Of a stretch of DNA of 41,868 bases, positions 7,667 to 14,436 are shown in pieces. Under the pieces are notes generated by a model. It had not been told where the DNA came from, searched no databases, and worked only from the letters and a program-made list of their open reading frames with translations. Both the position numbers and the translations under genes were made by a program. The number at the start of each line of letters is the position of its first letter. Positions within the stretch are counted from its first letter, which is position 1. This DNA comes from a virus, in IMG/VR virus record IMGVR_UViG_3300047551_000531, positions 1 through 41,868 of that record, one strand, 5' to 3'.

Positions 7667-8019
7667 GCTCTTAGGATCAGCTCGTAGGTGATCGCGGTGT
7701 TGTCCTGCTCGATCGTGGTCACCCGGATGATCTGATGCACCACGCTGCTGATCAGCACCTTATCAACCGTGGTCGGTGCCAGCGCTAGGTCAGATGCAGC
7801 GACGATTAGCTTCTTGTCGCCAGCTTGCACCAGCTCGTTTACCTCGCGGGCGTTGACCTGGTCCAGCACACCATTGACCACAGCATCGCTAGTGGTCTCG
7901 GCAATGGCGCCGGTAGTGGTGTTGTAGGCACCAGCAGACACCGTGCGGATGGTCACAGCACCGCCAAGCTCTGCCATCAGCTTGCTAGCAACCTTCCGCA
8001 GCGGTTTGGCTAGGCTCAT
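7663..8019 (-). CDS. Head closure / head-tail adaptor-like protein
   Basis: This 118-aa beta-rich protein (KLMAELGGAVTIRTVSAGAYN, later KVLISSVVHQIIRVTTIEQDN) sits between two small connector genes and the gp10-like gene. That is the place of lambda FII / SPP1 gp16-type head-closure proteins. The fold assignment comes from length, strand pattern and position. No catalytic motif is expected or seen. It overlaps both neighbours by 4 nt (ATGA). Confidence 0.65.
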   Translation of the reverse strand: MSLAKPLRKVASKLMAELGGAVTIRTVSAGAYNTTTGAIAETTSDAVVNGVLDQVNAREVNELVQAGDKKLIVAASDLALAPTTVDKVLISSVVHQIIRVTTIEQDNTAITYELILRA

Positions 8020-8225
8020 GCAGCCTCCAGTTGCATCTTGTCGCCGTCTTCGTACAGCAGCCGGTCAAGGTCCTCTGTAGCGATGAACTCGAGCACCTGC
8101 GTGCCGATCGTTGGCGCCAGCTTCAGCTCACCGTCAAGCCCGATGACGAATGTGTCATTGCCATAGATCTGCAACAGGTCGATGCCTTGCAGGATCTGAC
8201 CAGTAGCAACATCTAGGCGCGTCAT
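8016..8225 (-). CDS. Small conserved-looking head-tail region protein, 69 aa
   Basis: This is a short acidic protein (starts MTRLDVATGQILQ, ends KMQLEAA) of unknown function. It overlaps the next gene by 4 nt and follows the 68-aa gene by 2 nt, so it belongs to the connector operon. It shows no membrane segment or cysteine motif. I do not recognise the family. Location suggests a minor head-tail or decoration component. Confidence 0.65.
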   Translation of the reverse strand: MTRLDVATGQILQGIDLLQIYGNDTFVIGLDGELKLAPTIGTQVLEFIATEDLDRLLYEDGDKMQLEAA

Positions 8226-8227
8226 CG

Positions 8228-8434
8228 TCAGCTCCTGGTAACGGTCAGCAGATTGTCGTTGGCGTCGTAGGTCATGGTCAGCGTGGCGACCAGCTTGCCG
8301 CCGGATCCGCCGCGGTAGTACTCGACCTCGGTTAGGTTGCCGCTGCCGTCGTAGGTATTGCTGATGTAGTCATGCGTCGGGATCTCAAGCCCTGCGCGCA
8401 TTACTGCATCACCACCGCCTAGGAAATAGCTCAT
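8228..8434 (-). CDS. Small connector-region protein, 68 aa
   Basis: The C-terminal half, DYISNTYDGSGNLTEVEYYRGGSGG..LTMTYDANDN, is an RHS/YD-like beta-hairpin pattern often found in small phage structural proteins. It describes a strand-turn-strand unit rather than an enzyme. The ATG overlaps the stop of the 187-aa connector gene (ATGA). It is probably a small virion or assembly factor. Confidence 0.65.
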   Translation of the reverse strand: MSYFLGGGDAVMRAGLEIPTHDYISNTYDGSGNLTEVEYYRGGSGGKLVATLTMTYDANDNLLTVTRS

Positions 8435-8994
8435 GACCGTCGGATTGCAATGTTGCCAGGTCCACTCAGTCTAAGCCCTGTCAGGTAACGCTCCATCAAC
8501 GGCGGCACCTTATCGGCACCCACGGCGCCGTAGCCGTTGCTGGGTGTTACATCAATGCTGCCGATCTTCACATTCTTGTAGTCTTCCAAGCCGCTCAGCC
8601 CCAGTGCGTCGGTGTTGTTGTTCAGGTACACCGCCAGCACGACCTCGGCATATTGCACCTGCACTGGAATCTCGTTGTCGTCGAAGTAGTCCGTCGTGAT
8701 GCGAAACGGGAACCCGACGGCGTAGGTGTTGATGTAGGTGTCAGGCCGCCTCACTCCAGTCCGCGGCCACTGCAGCGCTTGGGTGTCGGTGCTGCGTGCA
8801 CCCAGGAACCGCTCACGGTCGAGCCGTTGCGTTGCAGTGAACAACGCCCGGTTCTTCTGGTCCGTCGTTGCAGATGCCCATGCGGTGACGTCATCGTCTT
8901 GGACAAAGCCGTCAACGATCGCCTGCGCTGCTGCCAGGGTCAGGTAGCTGTTGGCGTTTACGCCGCCCACTGTTGCGTCGATTGTTACTGCCAT
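8431..8994 (-). CDS. Head-tail connector, DnaT-like domain type
   Basis: This 187-aa protein resembles the phage connector family annotated as putative DnaT-like. It has an N-terminal GGVNANSYLTLAAAQAIV and a helical QKNRALFTATQRLDRERF, then ALQWPRTGV in the middle. Such proteins lie directly after the capsid gene and form the adaptor ring under the portal. The start codon lies inside the end of the 58-aa gene upstream. The adaptor role is inferred from family and location. Confidence 0.75.
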   Translation of the reverse strand: MAVTIDATVGGVNANSYLTLAAAQAIVDGFVQDDDVTAWASATTDQKNRALFTATQRLDRERFLGARSTDTQALQWPRTGVRRPDTYINTYAVGFPFRITTDYFDDNEIPVQVQYAEVVLAVYLNNNTDALGLSGLEDYKNVKIGSIDVTPSNGYGAVGADKVPPLMERYLTGLRLSGPGNIAIRRS

Positions 8995-9088
8995 CTTCTT
9001 GCACCTGTGGTGTCAAAGTAGGAAGAGAGGCCACCTCCGTAGAGGCAGCCTCCCGTTCACGCAGTCGCCGAAAAGCGAACAGACCCAT
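8912..9088 (-). CDS. Small basic protein, 58 aa, between decoration and connector genes
   Basis: The ATG at 9088 overlaps the stop of the preceding gene as TAATG, which supports translational coupling. The protein begins MGLFAFRRLREREAAS and ends in an Arg/Gln/Ser-rich tail. The last 83 nt overlap the start of the connector gene in another frame, a larger overlap than elsewhere in this genome, so the true extent is uncertain. I do not recognise a function. It fills a 93-nt interval that would otherwise be empty in a tightly packed operon. Confidence 0.5.
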   Translation of the reverse strand: MGLFAFRRLREREAASTEVASLPTLTPQVQEDGSNNRRNSGRRKRQQLPDPGSSAGDR

Positions 9089-9501
9089 TAACCACCTTTG
9101 CGATACACCGTGAAGGCTGGGGTGCCAACAGCAGTGCAAACGAAAACGTAGGTGGCGCTGGTTGCCGCAGCGATGGTGGCCATGCCAGCCACGCCGCCCA
9201 GGGTGATGCCAGAAGCGGCAGCAGTCAGGGTGATGGCATGGGTAGCGGCTGCCACGTTGATGACAGTCAGCTCGAAGCTGGTGCCGATCTCAAGCGGACC
9301 ACCGAAGTAGTCCTTGAGCAGTGCACCGGTAGGTGTGGTCAGAGCACGACCCGTGGTAGGGGTCATGGTGACAACACCTTGAACGCATTGCGCAGCCGTG
9401 AGAGTAGTAGCAGCGTCGCTAGCGGCTGTGACTGTCTTCTGTGTAGCGCTGACGTTTGAAACCGCAAGGTCAGAAGTCAGCTCAAAGATGGATGAAGGCA
9501 T
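9088..9501 (-). CDS. Head decoration-like protein
   Basis: This 137-aa protein is rich in Ala, Thr, Val and Gly. It has repeated strand-like segments (TGRALTTPTGALLKDYFGGP, ITLTAAASGITLGG) and no charged clusters. It lies 11 nt after the major capsid gene, a common position for head decoration or fibre proteins. Composition and beta pattern fit a capsid-surface protein, but I cannot assign a family. Confidence 0.65.
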   Translation of the reverse strand: MPSSIFELTSDLAVSNVSATQKTVTAASDAATTLTAAQCVQGVVTMTPTTGRALTTPTGALLKDYFGGPLEIGTSFELTVINVAAATHAITLTAAASGITLGGVAGMATIAAATSATYVFVCTAVGTPAFTVYRKGG

Positions 9502-9512
9502 GACTAGTTACC

Positions 9513-10511
9513 TCAGTAGTCAGAAGTACAAGTGGCACGCACGATACCAATGTTCTTGGTCTCGTACACCTTCGTCCAGTTGCCAATCGTCGCCAGTTGT
9601 GCCTGGGTGGGGTTGACAGTGCCGACAGTCCACTTAGCGCCAACCGGGTGGTAGCAGTAGTGCAGGTCGATCGACATGGCATCGCTCTTGGCGAGGATGT
9701 CACGATCGGTTTCGGTCTGCATTGCCATCTGCTCACCGCTGGCGATAGCGCCGGCAGTGAAGAAGTACACCGGATAGTTGGTGCTGGTAGGCGCCAGGTC
9801 GTCCGAGACGATGACGCGCAGACCCATGTAGGTCGGAACGCTCACCTCGCCGAAGGCAGCAGCAATCGAACCGCCCGATTGGGTGGTACTCGTGCCGCGT
9901 GCGTCGGTAGTGGCGACATAGTCGATCGCCTTACGCTCGACCAGAGAGTAGTAGATCGCCGAGTGCATAGCAACGGCGGTCAGCTTGTCGCCTTGATCGC
10001 CCAGCTTGGCGCGAACCTTCGCAACAGTGCGAGGGCTCAGTGTGCTCATGCCGCTGGTGTCAACGCGCAGATCAGTGAACGCAGGGCTATCGGAACCGGT
10101 GAGGCTACCGAAGACACCTTCGAGGCACTTGATCAGGTCCTTCTGCCGCTGGTTGGCAACATAGTCAGCCACCTTGGCGCCAATGGCAGCCATAGGGTCA
10201 GCGCCAGCAGCCAGGGCTGCCAGATCGCGGGCTTCCCATGCACGGCCGCGGTGCAGGATCACGCCAACTTGCTTGTCAGCGGTGATCTTGCTAGGCGACA
10301 GGCTGGTGCTATCGGACAGCACCTCGAAGTCGCCAGTCAGGTTAGCCTTCCAAAAAGGGACATTGATATAGTCACCACCCTCTGAAGCGTCCAGCTCAGC
10401 CATCGGTTGCACCACACCGCTAGCCAGGAAGGCGTCGCGCTGGGTGGTTTGCTCGATGACGTAAGGCGTAAAAACCTCAGGGATGATGATGTCAGAGCGA
10501 AGAGTCGCCAT
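9513..10511 (-). CDS. Major capsid protein
   Basis: This 332-aa protein follows the scaffold gene and precedes decoration and connector genes. The start ATLRSDIIIPEVFTPYVIEQT, the GGDYINVPFWKAN loop and the later SVPTYMGLRVIVSDDL and YFFTAGAIASG are typical of HK97-fold coat proteins of this group. No long N-terminal delta domain is present, in keeping with a separate scaffold. It is expected to be the most abundant virion protein. The intergenic hairpin just upstream may help its expression. Confidence 0.92.
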   Translation of the reverse strand: MATLRSDIIIPEVFTPYVIEQTTQRDAFLASGVVQPMAELDASEGGDYINVPFWKANLTGDFEVLSDSTSLSPSKITADKQVGVILHRGRAWEARDLAALAAGADPMAAIGAKVADYVANQRQKDLIKCLEGVFGSLTGSDSPAFTDLRVDTSGMSTLSPRTVAKVRAKLGDQGDKLTAVAMHSAIYYSLVERKAIDYVATTDARGTSTTQSGGSIAAAFGEVSVPTYMGLRVIVSDDLAPTSTNYPVYFFTAGAIASGEQMAMQTETDRDILAKSDAMSIDLHYCYHPVGAKWTVGTVNPTQAQLATIGNWTKVYETKNIGIVRATCTSDY

Positions 10512-10535
10512 GATGAATCACCAGAAATGGTTTAC

Positions 10536-10559
10536 GGTGTGGGCGCAGCCCGTATCACC
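10536..10559 (-). promoter_or_regulatory. Imperfect hairpin in the capsid leader
   Basis: The 70-nt gap between scaffold and capsid genes holds GGTG-T-GGGC-gca-GCCC-gtat-CACC: a perfect 4-bp GC stem closed by a second 4-bp stem across a bulge. No T-run follows, so it is not a typical terminator. It could stabilise the capsid mRNA or be an attenuator or processing site. This is a weak, structure-only call. Confidence 0.35.
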
Positions 10560-10581
10560 AGCGCAGCCGGTTAGTTGCAGC

Positions 10582-11244
10582 TTAGCGGTTAGCGGTTGCC
10601 TTCATGCGCTCGTACAAATCACGATCAGTGCGGAATAGTCTGGCCTGCTCAGTCAGGTTGAACGATTCACGGCTGAACGGGTTTGACATGCCAGTTGGGA
10701 TGCCGCTGCTGACACCACCAGATGGCGCGCCACTACCTTGCGGCTTGGGTTGCTTTTGCATCCATGCCGGCAACGTCTTGGCCCATTCCTGCACTGGTGT
10801 GCGCTGGTAGCCATCGACCACGACAACAGTGCCATCAGGATCGCGTTCGATCTGATCGGCACTCAGCTTGGTCTTGAGCACCATGTCTGGATCGTGCACG
10901 ATGTCAGCCAATGCCGTTACGGCTGGTGTGACCAGCTCCAGCTCGCGCACTCTGGCCTCAAGTGACGCAATGCGCTGGTCCTTCTCCGCCGTCGCCTCAC
11001 GGAACTGCTGCTTCAGAGCCTGCCTGGCTTCTTGGTACTTGCCTTGCGACTCAAGCTGCTGCTGCTCGTAGTTGCGTTTGAACTCCAGTAGTTCATTAAC
11101 GTCTACGCCATCAGGGACAGCAGGCGCTTTCTTTGCAGCGCGCAGTTCAGCGATCAGTTCTTTGTTCTTGCGTTCTAATGCTTCAACGCTTCGTTGCAAA
11201 TCCTCAGTCGCCGCAGGCTCCTGGGTTTGTGTTTCATCCGACAT
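10582..11244 (-). CDS. Capsid scaffolding protein
   Basis: This 220-aa protein is highly charged. Residues 15-105 are a long Glu/Lys/Gln/Arg coiled coil (ALERKNKELIAELRAAKK, later EKDQRIASLEARVRELEL). A Gly/Ser/Pro-rich linker (about 165-185) and a basic C-terminal helix (DLYERMKATANR) follow. This is the standard build of scaffold proteins encoded immediately before the coat protein. No protease domain is visible. Confidence 0.85.
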   Translation of the reverse strand: MSDETQTQEPAATEDLQRSVEALERKNKELIAELRAAKKAPAVPDGVDVNELLEFKRNYEQQQLESQGKYQEARQALKQQFREATAEKDQRIASLEARVRELELVTPAVTALADIVHDPDMVLKTKLSADQIERDPDGTVVVVDGYQRTPVQEWAKTLPAWMQKQPKPQGSGAPSGGVSSGIPTGMSNPFSRESFNLTEQARLFRTDRDLYERMKATANR

Positions 11245-11248
11245 GAAT

Positions 11249-11261
11249 AACCCGCAGGGTT
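11249..11261 (-). promoter_or_regulatory. Small perfect hairpin just upstream of the scaffold start
   Basis: AACCC-TGC-GGGTT forms a 5-bp stem with a 3-nt loop ending 5 nt from the scaffold ATG. It also lies between two divergently read genes. It may affect translation initiation of the scaffold or be a short operator. It is also short enough to be chance. Confidence 0.3.
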
Positions 11262-11293
11262 AAGTACGCTGCCATCGTATCAGCTAGACGGCA

Positions 11294-11557
11294 ATGGCAC
11301 GGGAATGGGATACACCAATCCGTGAACCGTGGAACCCGCTGATCAAGGCGTGCCTTGAAGCGATCGACCGCCATGAGCACCTGTACCGCAGCACCAGCAA
11401 CGGCTGGCACGCAGCCAAAGCGCATGAGCTGCGGCGGTATGTGTCCGAGCTGAAGGATTGGATTCACCAGCAGGAATCAGCTACCACTTCACCTTGTCAG
11501 CCCAGAATGCCGGCGACATCTTCCCGCGAGCAATGTTACTGGCGTGCCTTGCCTTGA
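11294..11557 (+). CDS. Small protein on the opposite strand within the head operon, 87 aa
   Basis: This is the only non-intein gene on the plus strand between 1 and 22.3 kb. Residues 1-62 look like a real small helical protein (EWDTPIREPWNPLIKACLEA, then HLYRSTSNGWHAAKAHELRR) with many Trp, His and Glu. The last 25 residues overlap the convergent 90-aa gene and look like antisense read-through. It starts 49 nt from the divergent scaffold start. The function is unknown. A plus-strand promoter would have to lie in the 49-nt gap or inside the scaffold gene. Confidence 0.6.
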   Translation: MAREWDTPIREPWNPLIKACLEAIDRHEHLYRSTSNGWHAAKAHELRRYVSELKDWIHQQESATTSPCQPRMPATSSREQCYWRALP

Positions 11558-11753
11558 ACGATGCCCTCCTGGCCTTAGCTGCTGCTGATTCGCCTTCACG
11601 CGGCGGACTGCCGCTGACGCCTTGCTGCCCAAACCGGATCAGCTTGACAGTCTCACCTTCCTTGGCGAGCACTGCATGGGACTTGGTCGGATGCCCTGGT
11701 GTCCGCTTGGGTTTGTTGTAACCCTCGAACTGCTCGCCGCGGTAGGTGATCAT
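11481..11753 (-). CDS. DUF6321-like basic protein, 90 aa
   Basis: The pattern SHAVLAKEGETVKLIRFGQQG, then RRASFKARHASNIARGKMSPAFWADKVKW, matches a widespread phage family of small basic proteins (DUF6321-like) found near portal and head genes. The Trp-Lys-Trp end and Arg/Lys-rich centre suggest nucleic-acid or capsid-interior binding, which is an inference. The start overlaps the preceding 54-aa gene as ATGA. Its 3' end overlaps a convergent plus-strand gene. Confidence 0.75.
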   Translation of the reverse strand: MITYRGEQFEGYNKPKRTPGHPTKSHAVLAKEGETVKLIRFGQQGVSGSPPREGESAAAKARRASFKARHASNIARGKMSPAFWADKVKW

Positions 11754-11914
11754 TTCTTTGGCTTGCGCTTCTTAGCGGTCTTTGCCGCAGCCTTGAACGC
11801 TGCAGCAGTAGGTCTACCTGGTTCACCCTTGCGTGCCATGCGCTCGTTGCTGCCAGCTTCGATGCGCTCGCGTTTGGCGTGGATGTTGGCGTAGAGGCCA
11901 GGCTTCTTTGCCAT
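11750..11914 (-). CDS. Small Lys/Arg-rich protein, 54 aa
   Basis: Translation gives MAKKPGLYANIHAKRERIEA, then GSNERMARKGEPGRPTAAAF, ending in a Lys/Ala/Arg tail. The KKPGLYANIHAKRERI pattern is frequent in small phage proteins next to DUF6321-type genes. The stop overlaps the next start as ATGA. A second ATG two codons upstream (11920) is possible. The very basic composition suggests DNA association inside the capsid, but that is inference. Confidence 0.75.
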   Translation of the reverse strand: MAKKPGLYANIHAKRERIEAGSNERMARKGEPGRPTAAAFKAAAKTAKKRKPKK

Positions 11915-11916
11915 GA

Positions 11917-12057
11917 TCATTTACCTTTGGGTTTACGGGATTTGCCGGCCTTGGACAACGCAATGGCAACCGCTTGCTTTTGCGGCTTGCCGGCCTTCAT
12001 CTCGGTTTTGATGTTGGCCGAGATGGTCTTCTGGGAGCTACCTTTCTTTAACGGCAC
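11917..12057 (-). CDS. Small basic protein, 46 aa, GTG start
   Basis: Reading from a GTG at 12057 gives (M)[19 protein letters not shown], then [20 protein letters not shown] and a Lys-rich end. I recognise this as a very common small phage/bacterial family ([33 protein letters not shown]) of unknown function. Its first 20 nt overlap the end of the MuF gene. With the 54-aa and 90-aa genes it forms a cluster of three basic proteins between the MuF and scaffold genes. Confidence 0.8.
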   Translation of the reverse strand: MPLKKGSSQKTISANIKTEMKAGKPQKQAVAIALSKAGKSRKPKGK

Positions 12058-14119
12058 CGTACCTAGCGCGCAACTGATTTAAGGTTAGCTCTGACCCATC
12101 ATCACGGACCAGTTTTGTGATCGCTGCGCTAGGGCCGTACTTCTCAGACAGCTTATCAAAGTAAGCCACCTTGCCAGCGCCGAGGGCTTTTGCTTTGACC
12201 GTCAGCGGTTGCTTGGCTAGCCACTCGCCGTAGGTGGTGTCAGCCGGCACCTGTCCGCCGGCACTAGCGCGGGTGCCTTCTGGTGGTGGCGTGAACCCGA
12301 GGCCCTCGTAGTCGATCACCGGCACTGTCGTACTGCGGCAATTATGGGTTAAGATGGCATCTGCGCAGTACGTCCCGCCTTCCGTCTCGAAGTTGTACAC
12401 ATGCCCGCTAAATGGCAGCCGGCCGATCCAGCAGACATCGGCTTGATCGTATCCCTGTTTGATCAAGGCATCGGCGTTCGCGGCATCGCGGAGCGCTTCG
12501 GCGTCTCGCCACGTCCCATAGAGCGAATCATCTTGGAATCTGGTCGCAAGCTGCGGAACAGGAGCGAGCAACAATTCGCCCGCATGGCCCGCGCTACCGC
12601 TGCTGAACGCAAGGCCTTGGCTTCTGCTGCCCATGCCGCAAAGCGCGGTGTTCCCAACAGCGAGCAGACCATGCTCAAAATGGCTGCCGCTCGATGCCGC
12701 AGGGTTGGCCCCCTGGAAGCCGAAGTCAAGCAATGCCTTGAGCAAGCCGGGATTGACTGCGAGGAGCAATTTCCGATCGGCAAGTACAACTGCGACTTGC
12801 TCTGCACTCTTGCCGCTCGCCGCGTCGCCGTGGAAGTCTGGAGCGGTGGTTGGCACTTCTACGGAGAACACCGCAGGAGATTCTCTGAACGCACGAAATA
12901 CATCCTCAGCAGTGGTTGCAGCATTGTCTTTTTGGTTGTCTGCAATGGATTTCGATGGAATGACATTGCTCGTAAAAACCTTGTCGCCAACTTGTACGAG
13001 ATTGGCAGGCTTCCAGCCGTTCGCCGTCAGTACAGGATGGTTTGGGGTGACTCTGAGCATGTGACCATTGGAGGTCTCAATGAGATAGAGATCGCCCTCG
13101 TAAAGCCGACGGTAAACCGCCGCGATCCTGCCACTGGTCGATACATGAGCGAAGCCAGGTAAGCAGTTGAAATGCTGCGGCGGCATTGGCCCTTTGCCGT
13201 ATGGGAACTCCTTTCCATCAAGCGCCCGGCAGATCGCGCTGGTCCTGGTGTCAAGTGTGGCGACGTAGCGGTATTTGTTGGTGATGTCTGGGTTGGCTTC
13301 GTACACCTGTTGGCTAGCGGTGTTGGCCACCTGGTTGATGCTCGTGCGGACGAGGGCGGTGATCTGGTTGTCGGTTACAGAGGTCAGCTCACCACCAGCG
13401 GCAATGATCTTTTGAAGTGTTTTGCTGATTCTTGGTGGTGCTTGGCCAAACACTAAACGTTGGCCGCTGCCTTCCAAGGTGCCGATCAGCCGTTTGGCAA
13501 TGGCTGGCGTTGGCTCACCCGTCAGCAGCCCCTGCCGGACCACCTGCGAGAACCGCTCGGCCTGATCCACCGCAATGCCCCTGAACGCCTTTTCGACGGT
13601 GCGGCCATTGGGCAGCGTGATCGTTGCACCCTTGGCCGCGGTGAGGCTGAACGTGCCAGTGCCAGCCTGCTGCGCTAGGGCATCTGCGCCATAGACCGAC
13701 TTGAACAGGTCATCCGACAATGCAACCACATTGAGCTGCGTCGGATCGGTCGTGACAACGCTCTGCGCGAACTGCGGGCTAATCTCAACGGTGCGCACCG
13801 CATCCCGGGCACCAGCAGGTAGCGCACGCCGCAACTGATCGGTCACAAACTCAGACTGCAACTGCGCGATGCCTTGCAGCTCGGTCGCCGTTAGCTCGGT
13901 CGCATCACCTGCCCAGGTGCCGAGGCTGTCCTTCAGTTGCGCTAGGATCGCCCGCAACCGTGCCGCCTTGACCGGCGCTGCTAGCTCATCAATGGTGCGC
14001 AGTTGGTTGACAGCATCGATGATGATGTCGTTATAGGCATTGATGATGCGCCGCGCAACGCTGTTGCTGTAGCGGTTCAGGTCAATTGCGTTGCGGTATA
14101 GCGCTTCTGGTGTACTCAT
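12038..14119 (-). CDS. MuF-type minor head protein interrupted by an intein
   Basis: The 693-aa precursor is a phage Mu F-like head morphogenesis protein. The N-extein is residues 1-318 and the C-extein residues 594-693. The N-extein includes a long helical region and [20 protein letters not shown], then [20 protein letters not shown] and PMPPQHFN. The C-extein starts [11 protein letters not shown]. Together they rebuild the diagnostic MuF motif PPxHxNCRST, split exactly between N318 and C594. Spliced, the protein is 418 aa, normal for the family. MuF proteins bind the portal and are often injected or help DNA ejection. The start ATG at 14119 overlaps the preceding stop (ATGA). The intein is described separately. 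Confidence 0.92.
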   Translation of the reverse strand: MSTPEALYRNAIDLNRYSNSVARRIINAYNDIIIDAVNQLRTIDELAAPVKAARLRAILAQLKDSLGTWAGDATELTATELQGIAQLQSEFVTDQLRRALPAGARDAVRTVEISPQFAQSVVTTDPTQLNVVALSDDLFKSVYGADALAQQAGTGTFSLTAAKGATITLPNGRTVEKAFRGIAVDQAERFSQVVRQGLLTGEPTPAIAKRLIGTLEGSGQRLVFGQAPPRISKTLQKIIAAGGELTSVTDNQITALVRTSINQVANTASQQVYEANPDITNKYRYVATLDTRTSAICRALDGKEFPYGKGPMPPQHFNCLPGFAHVSTSGRIAAVYRRLYEGDLYLIETSNGHMLRVTPNHPVLTANGWKPANLVQVGDKVFTSNVIPSKSIADNQKDNAATTAEDVFRAFRESPAVFSVEVPTTAPDFHGDAASGKSAEQVAVVLADRKLLLAVNPGLLKALLDFGFQGANPAASSGSHFEHGLLAVGNTALCGMGSRSQGLAFSSGSAGHAGELLLAPVPQLATRFQDDSLYGTWRDAEALRDAANADALIKQGYDQADVCWIGRLPFSGHVYNFETEGGTYCADAILTHNCRSTTVPVIDYEGLGFTPPPEGTRASAGGQVPADTTYGEWLAKQPLTVKAKALGAGKVAYFDKLSEKYGPSAAITKLVRDDGSELTLNQLRARYGAVKER
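12341..13165 (-). other. Intein (275 residues) in the MuF protein
   Basis: The segment has the splicing blocks of a class 1 intein. Cys319 is the first residue (CLPGFAHV, block A). Block B contains [17 protein letters not shown] with the TxxH motif (T-P-N-H). Block F/G reads [19 protein letters not shown] then THN, ending in penultimate His592 and Asn593, followed by Cys594 as +1 nucleophile. All residues for N-S shift, transesterification and Asn cyclisation are present, so splicing is expected. Residues about 385-560 contain no LAGLIDADG or HNH motif. That part is the antisense of the nuclease core and HTH of an oppositely oriented gene. Confidence 0.93.
12401..13162 (+). CDS. Putative homing endonuclease (HTH + Vsr/EDxHD-like nuclease) antisense to the intein
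   Basis: This 253-aa protein lies wholly inside the intein DNA on the other strand. Residues 16-45 look like a helix-turn-helix ([19 protein letters not shown]). Residues 104-185 look like the Vsr/EDxHD branch of PD-(D/E)XK nucleases: [13 protein letters not shown] with E106/E108, Q123 in [11 protein letters not shown]132, [11 protein letters not shown] with E145 and H152, then [15 protein letters not shown]. The C-terminus has RDPATGRYM, a phrase of the kind seen in DNA-binding tails of homing nucleases. The stop TAA faces Leu320, the second intein residue; the ATG faces His573. Codons on both strands are in the same register. The ribosome site is weak. Activity is inferred, not shown. Confidence 0.8.
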   Translation: MPAKWQPADPADIGLIVSLFDQGIGVRGIAERFGVSPRPIERIILESGRKLRNRSEQQFARMARATAAERKALASAAHAAKRGVPNSEQTMLKMAAARCRRVGPLEAEVKQCLEQAGIDCEEQFPIGKYNCDLLCTLAARRVAVEVWSGGWHFYGEHRRRFSERTKYILSSGCSIVFLVVCNGFRWNDIARKNLVANLYEIGRLPAVRRQYRMVWGDSEHVTIGGLNEIEIALVKPTVNRRDPATGRYMSEAR

Positions 14120-14436
14120 GAAATGATGCCAAGATGCTCGGGTCTGTACTGCGACCTGATGCTGACATTAGCGCCGCGGTTCAATGCACCCTGCACCGCT
14201 GCAGCGAAGGCGTCGTAACCGTTCTGGCCGTCTTCCATGATGCGCAGCTCGTCTACCTCATCAGCCTTGCCGTCCTTGTACCAGGTCAGACGGACGACAG
14301 CCAAGATCTCATCAGGAAGGTTGCATATCGTATAGTCCAGCTCCTGCTTCCTCGGCTTCTTCGGCTCTATCCATATCATCAGATCCACTAGCCAGTCTGT
14401 CAGCCGGTCCAGCAGACTGTAGATCAAGGCCCGCAT
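14116..14436 (-). CDS. Conserved-looking protein between portal and MuF, 106 aa
   Basis: The protein begins MRALIYSLLDRLTDWLVDLM and continues with ELDYTICNLPDEILAVVRLT and GYDAFAAAVQGALNRGANVS. It is a mixed hydrophobic/acidic protein that I do not recognise by domain. I chose the ATG at 14436; an earlier ATG at 14469 would increase the overlap with the portal gene end (already about 125 nt). The stop overlaps the MuF start as ATGA, supporting a real, coupled gene. Function is unknown; a head or portal accessory role is suggested by position only. Confidence 0.65.
   Translation of the reverse strand: MRALIYSLLDRLTDWLVDLMIWIEPKKPRKQELDYTICNLPDEILAVVRLTWYKDGKADEVDELRIMEDGQNGYDAFAAAVQGALNRGANVSIRSQYRPEHLGIIS

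Noticed and set aside
12463-12807. Third open frame on the minus strand within the intein region
   Set aside because: Its composition (Arg/Ser/Ala-rich) and lack of motifs mark it as a shadow; the intein and the antisense nuclease explain the region.
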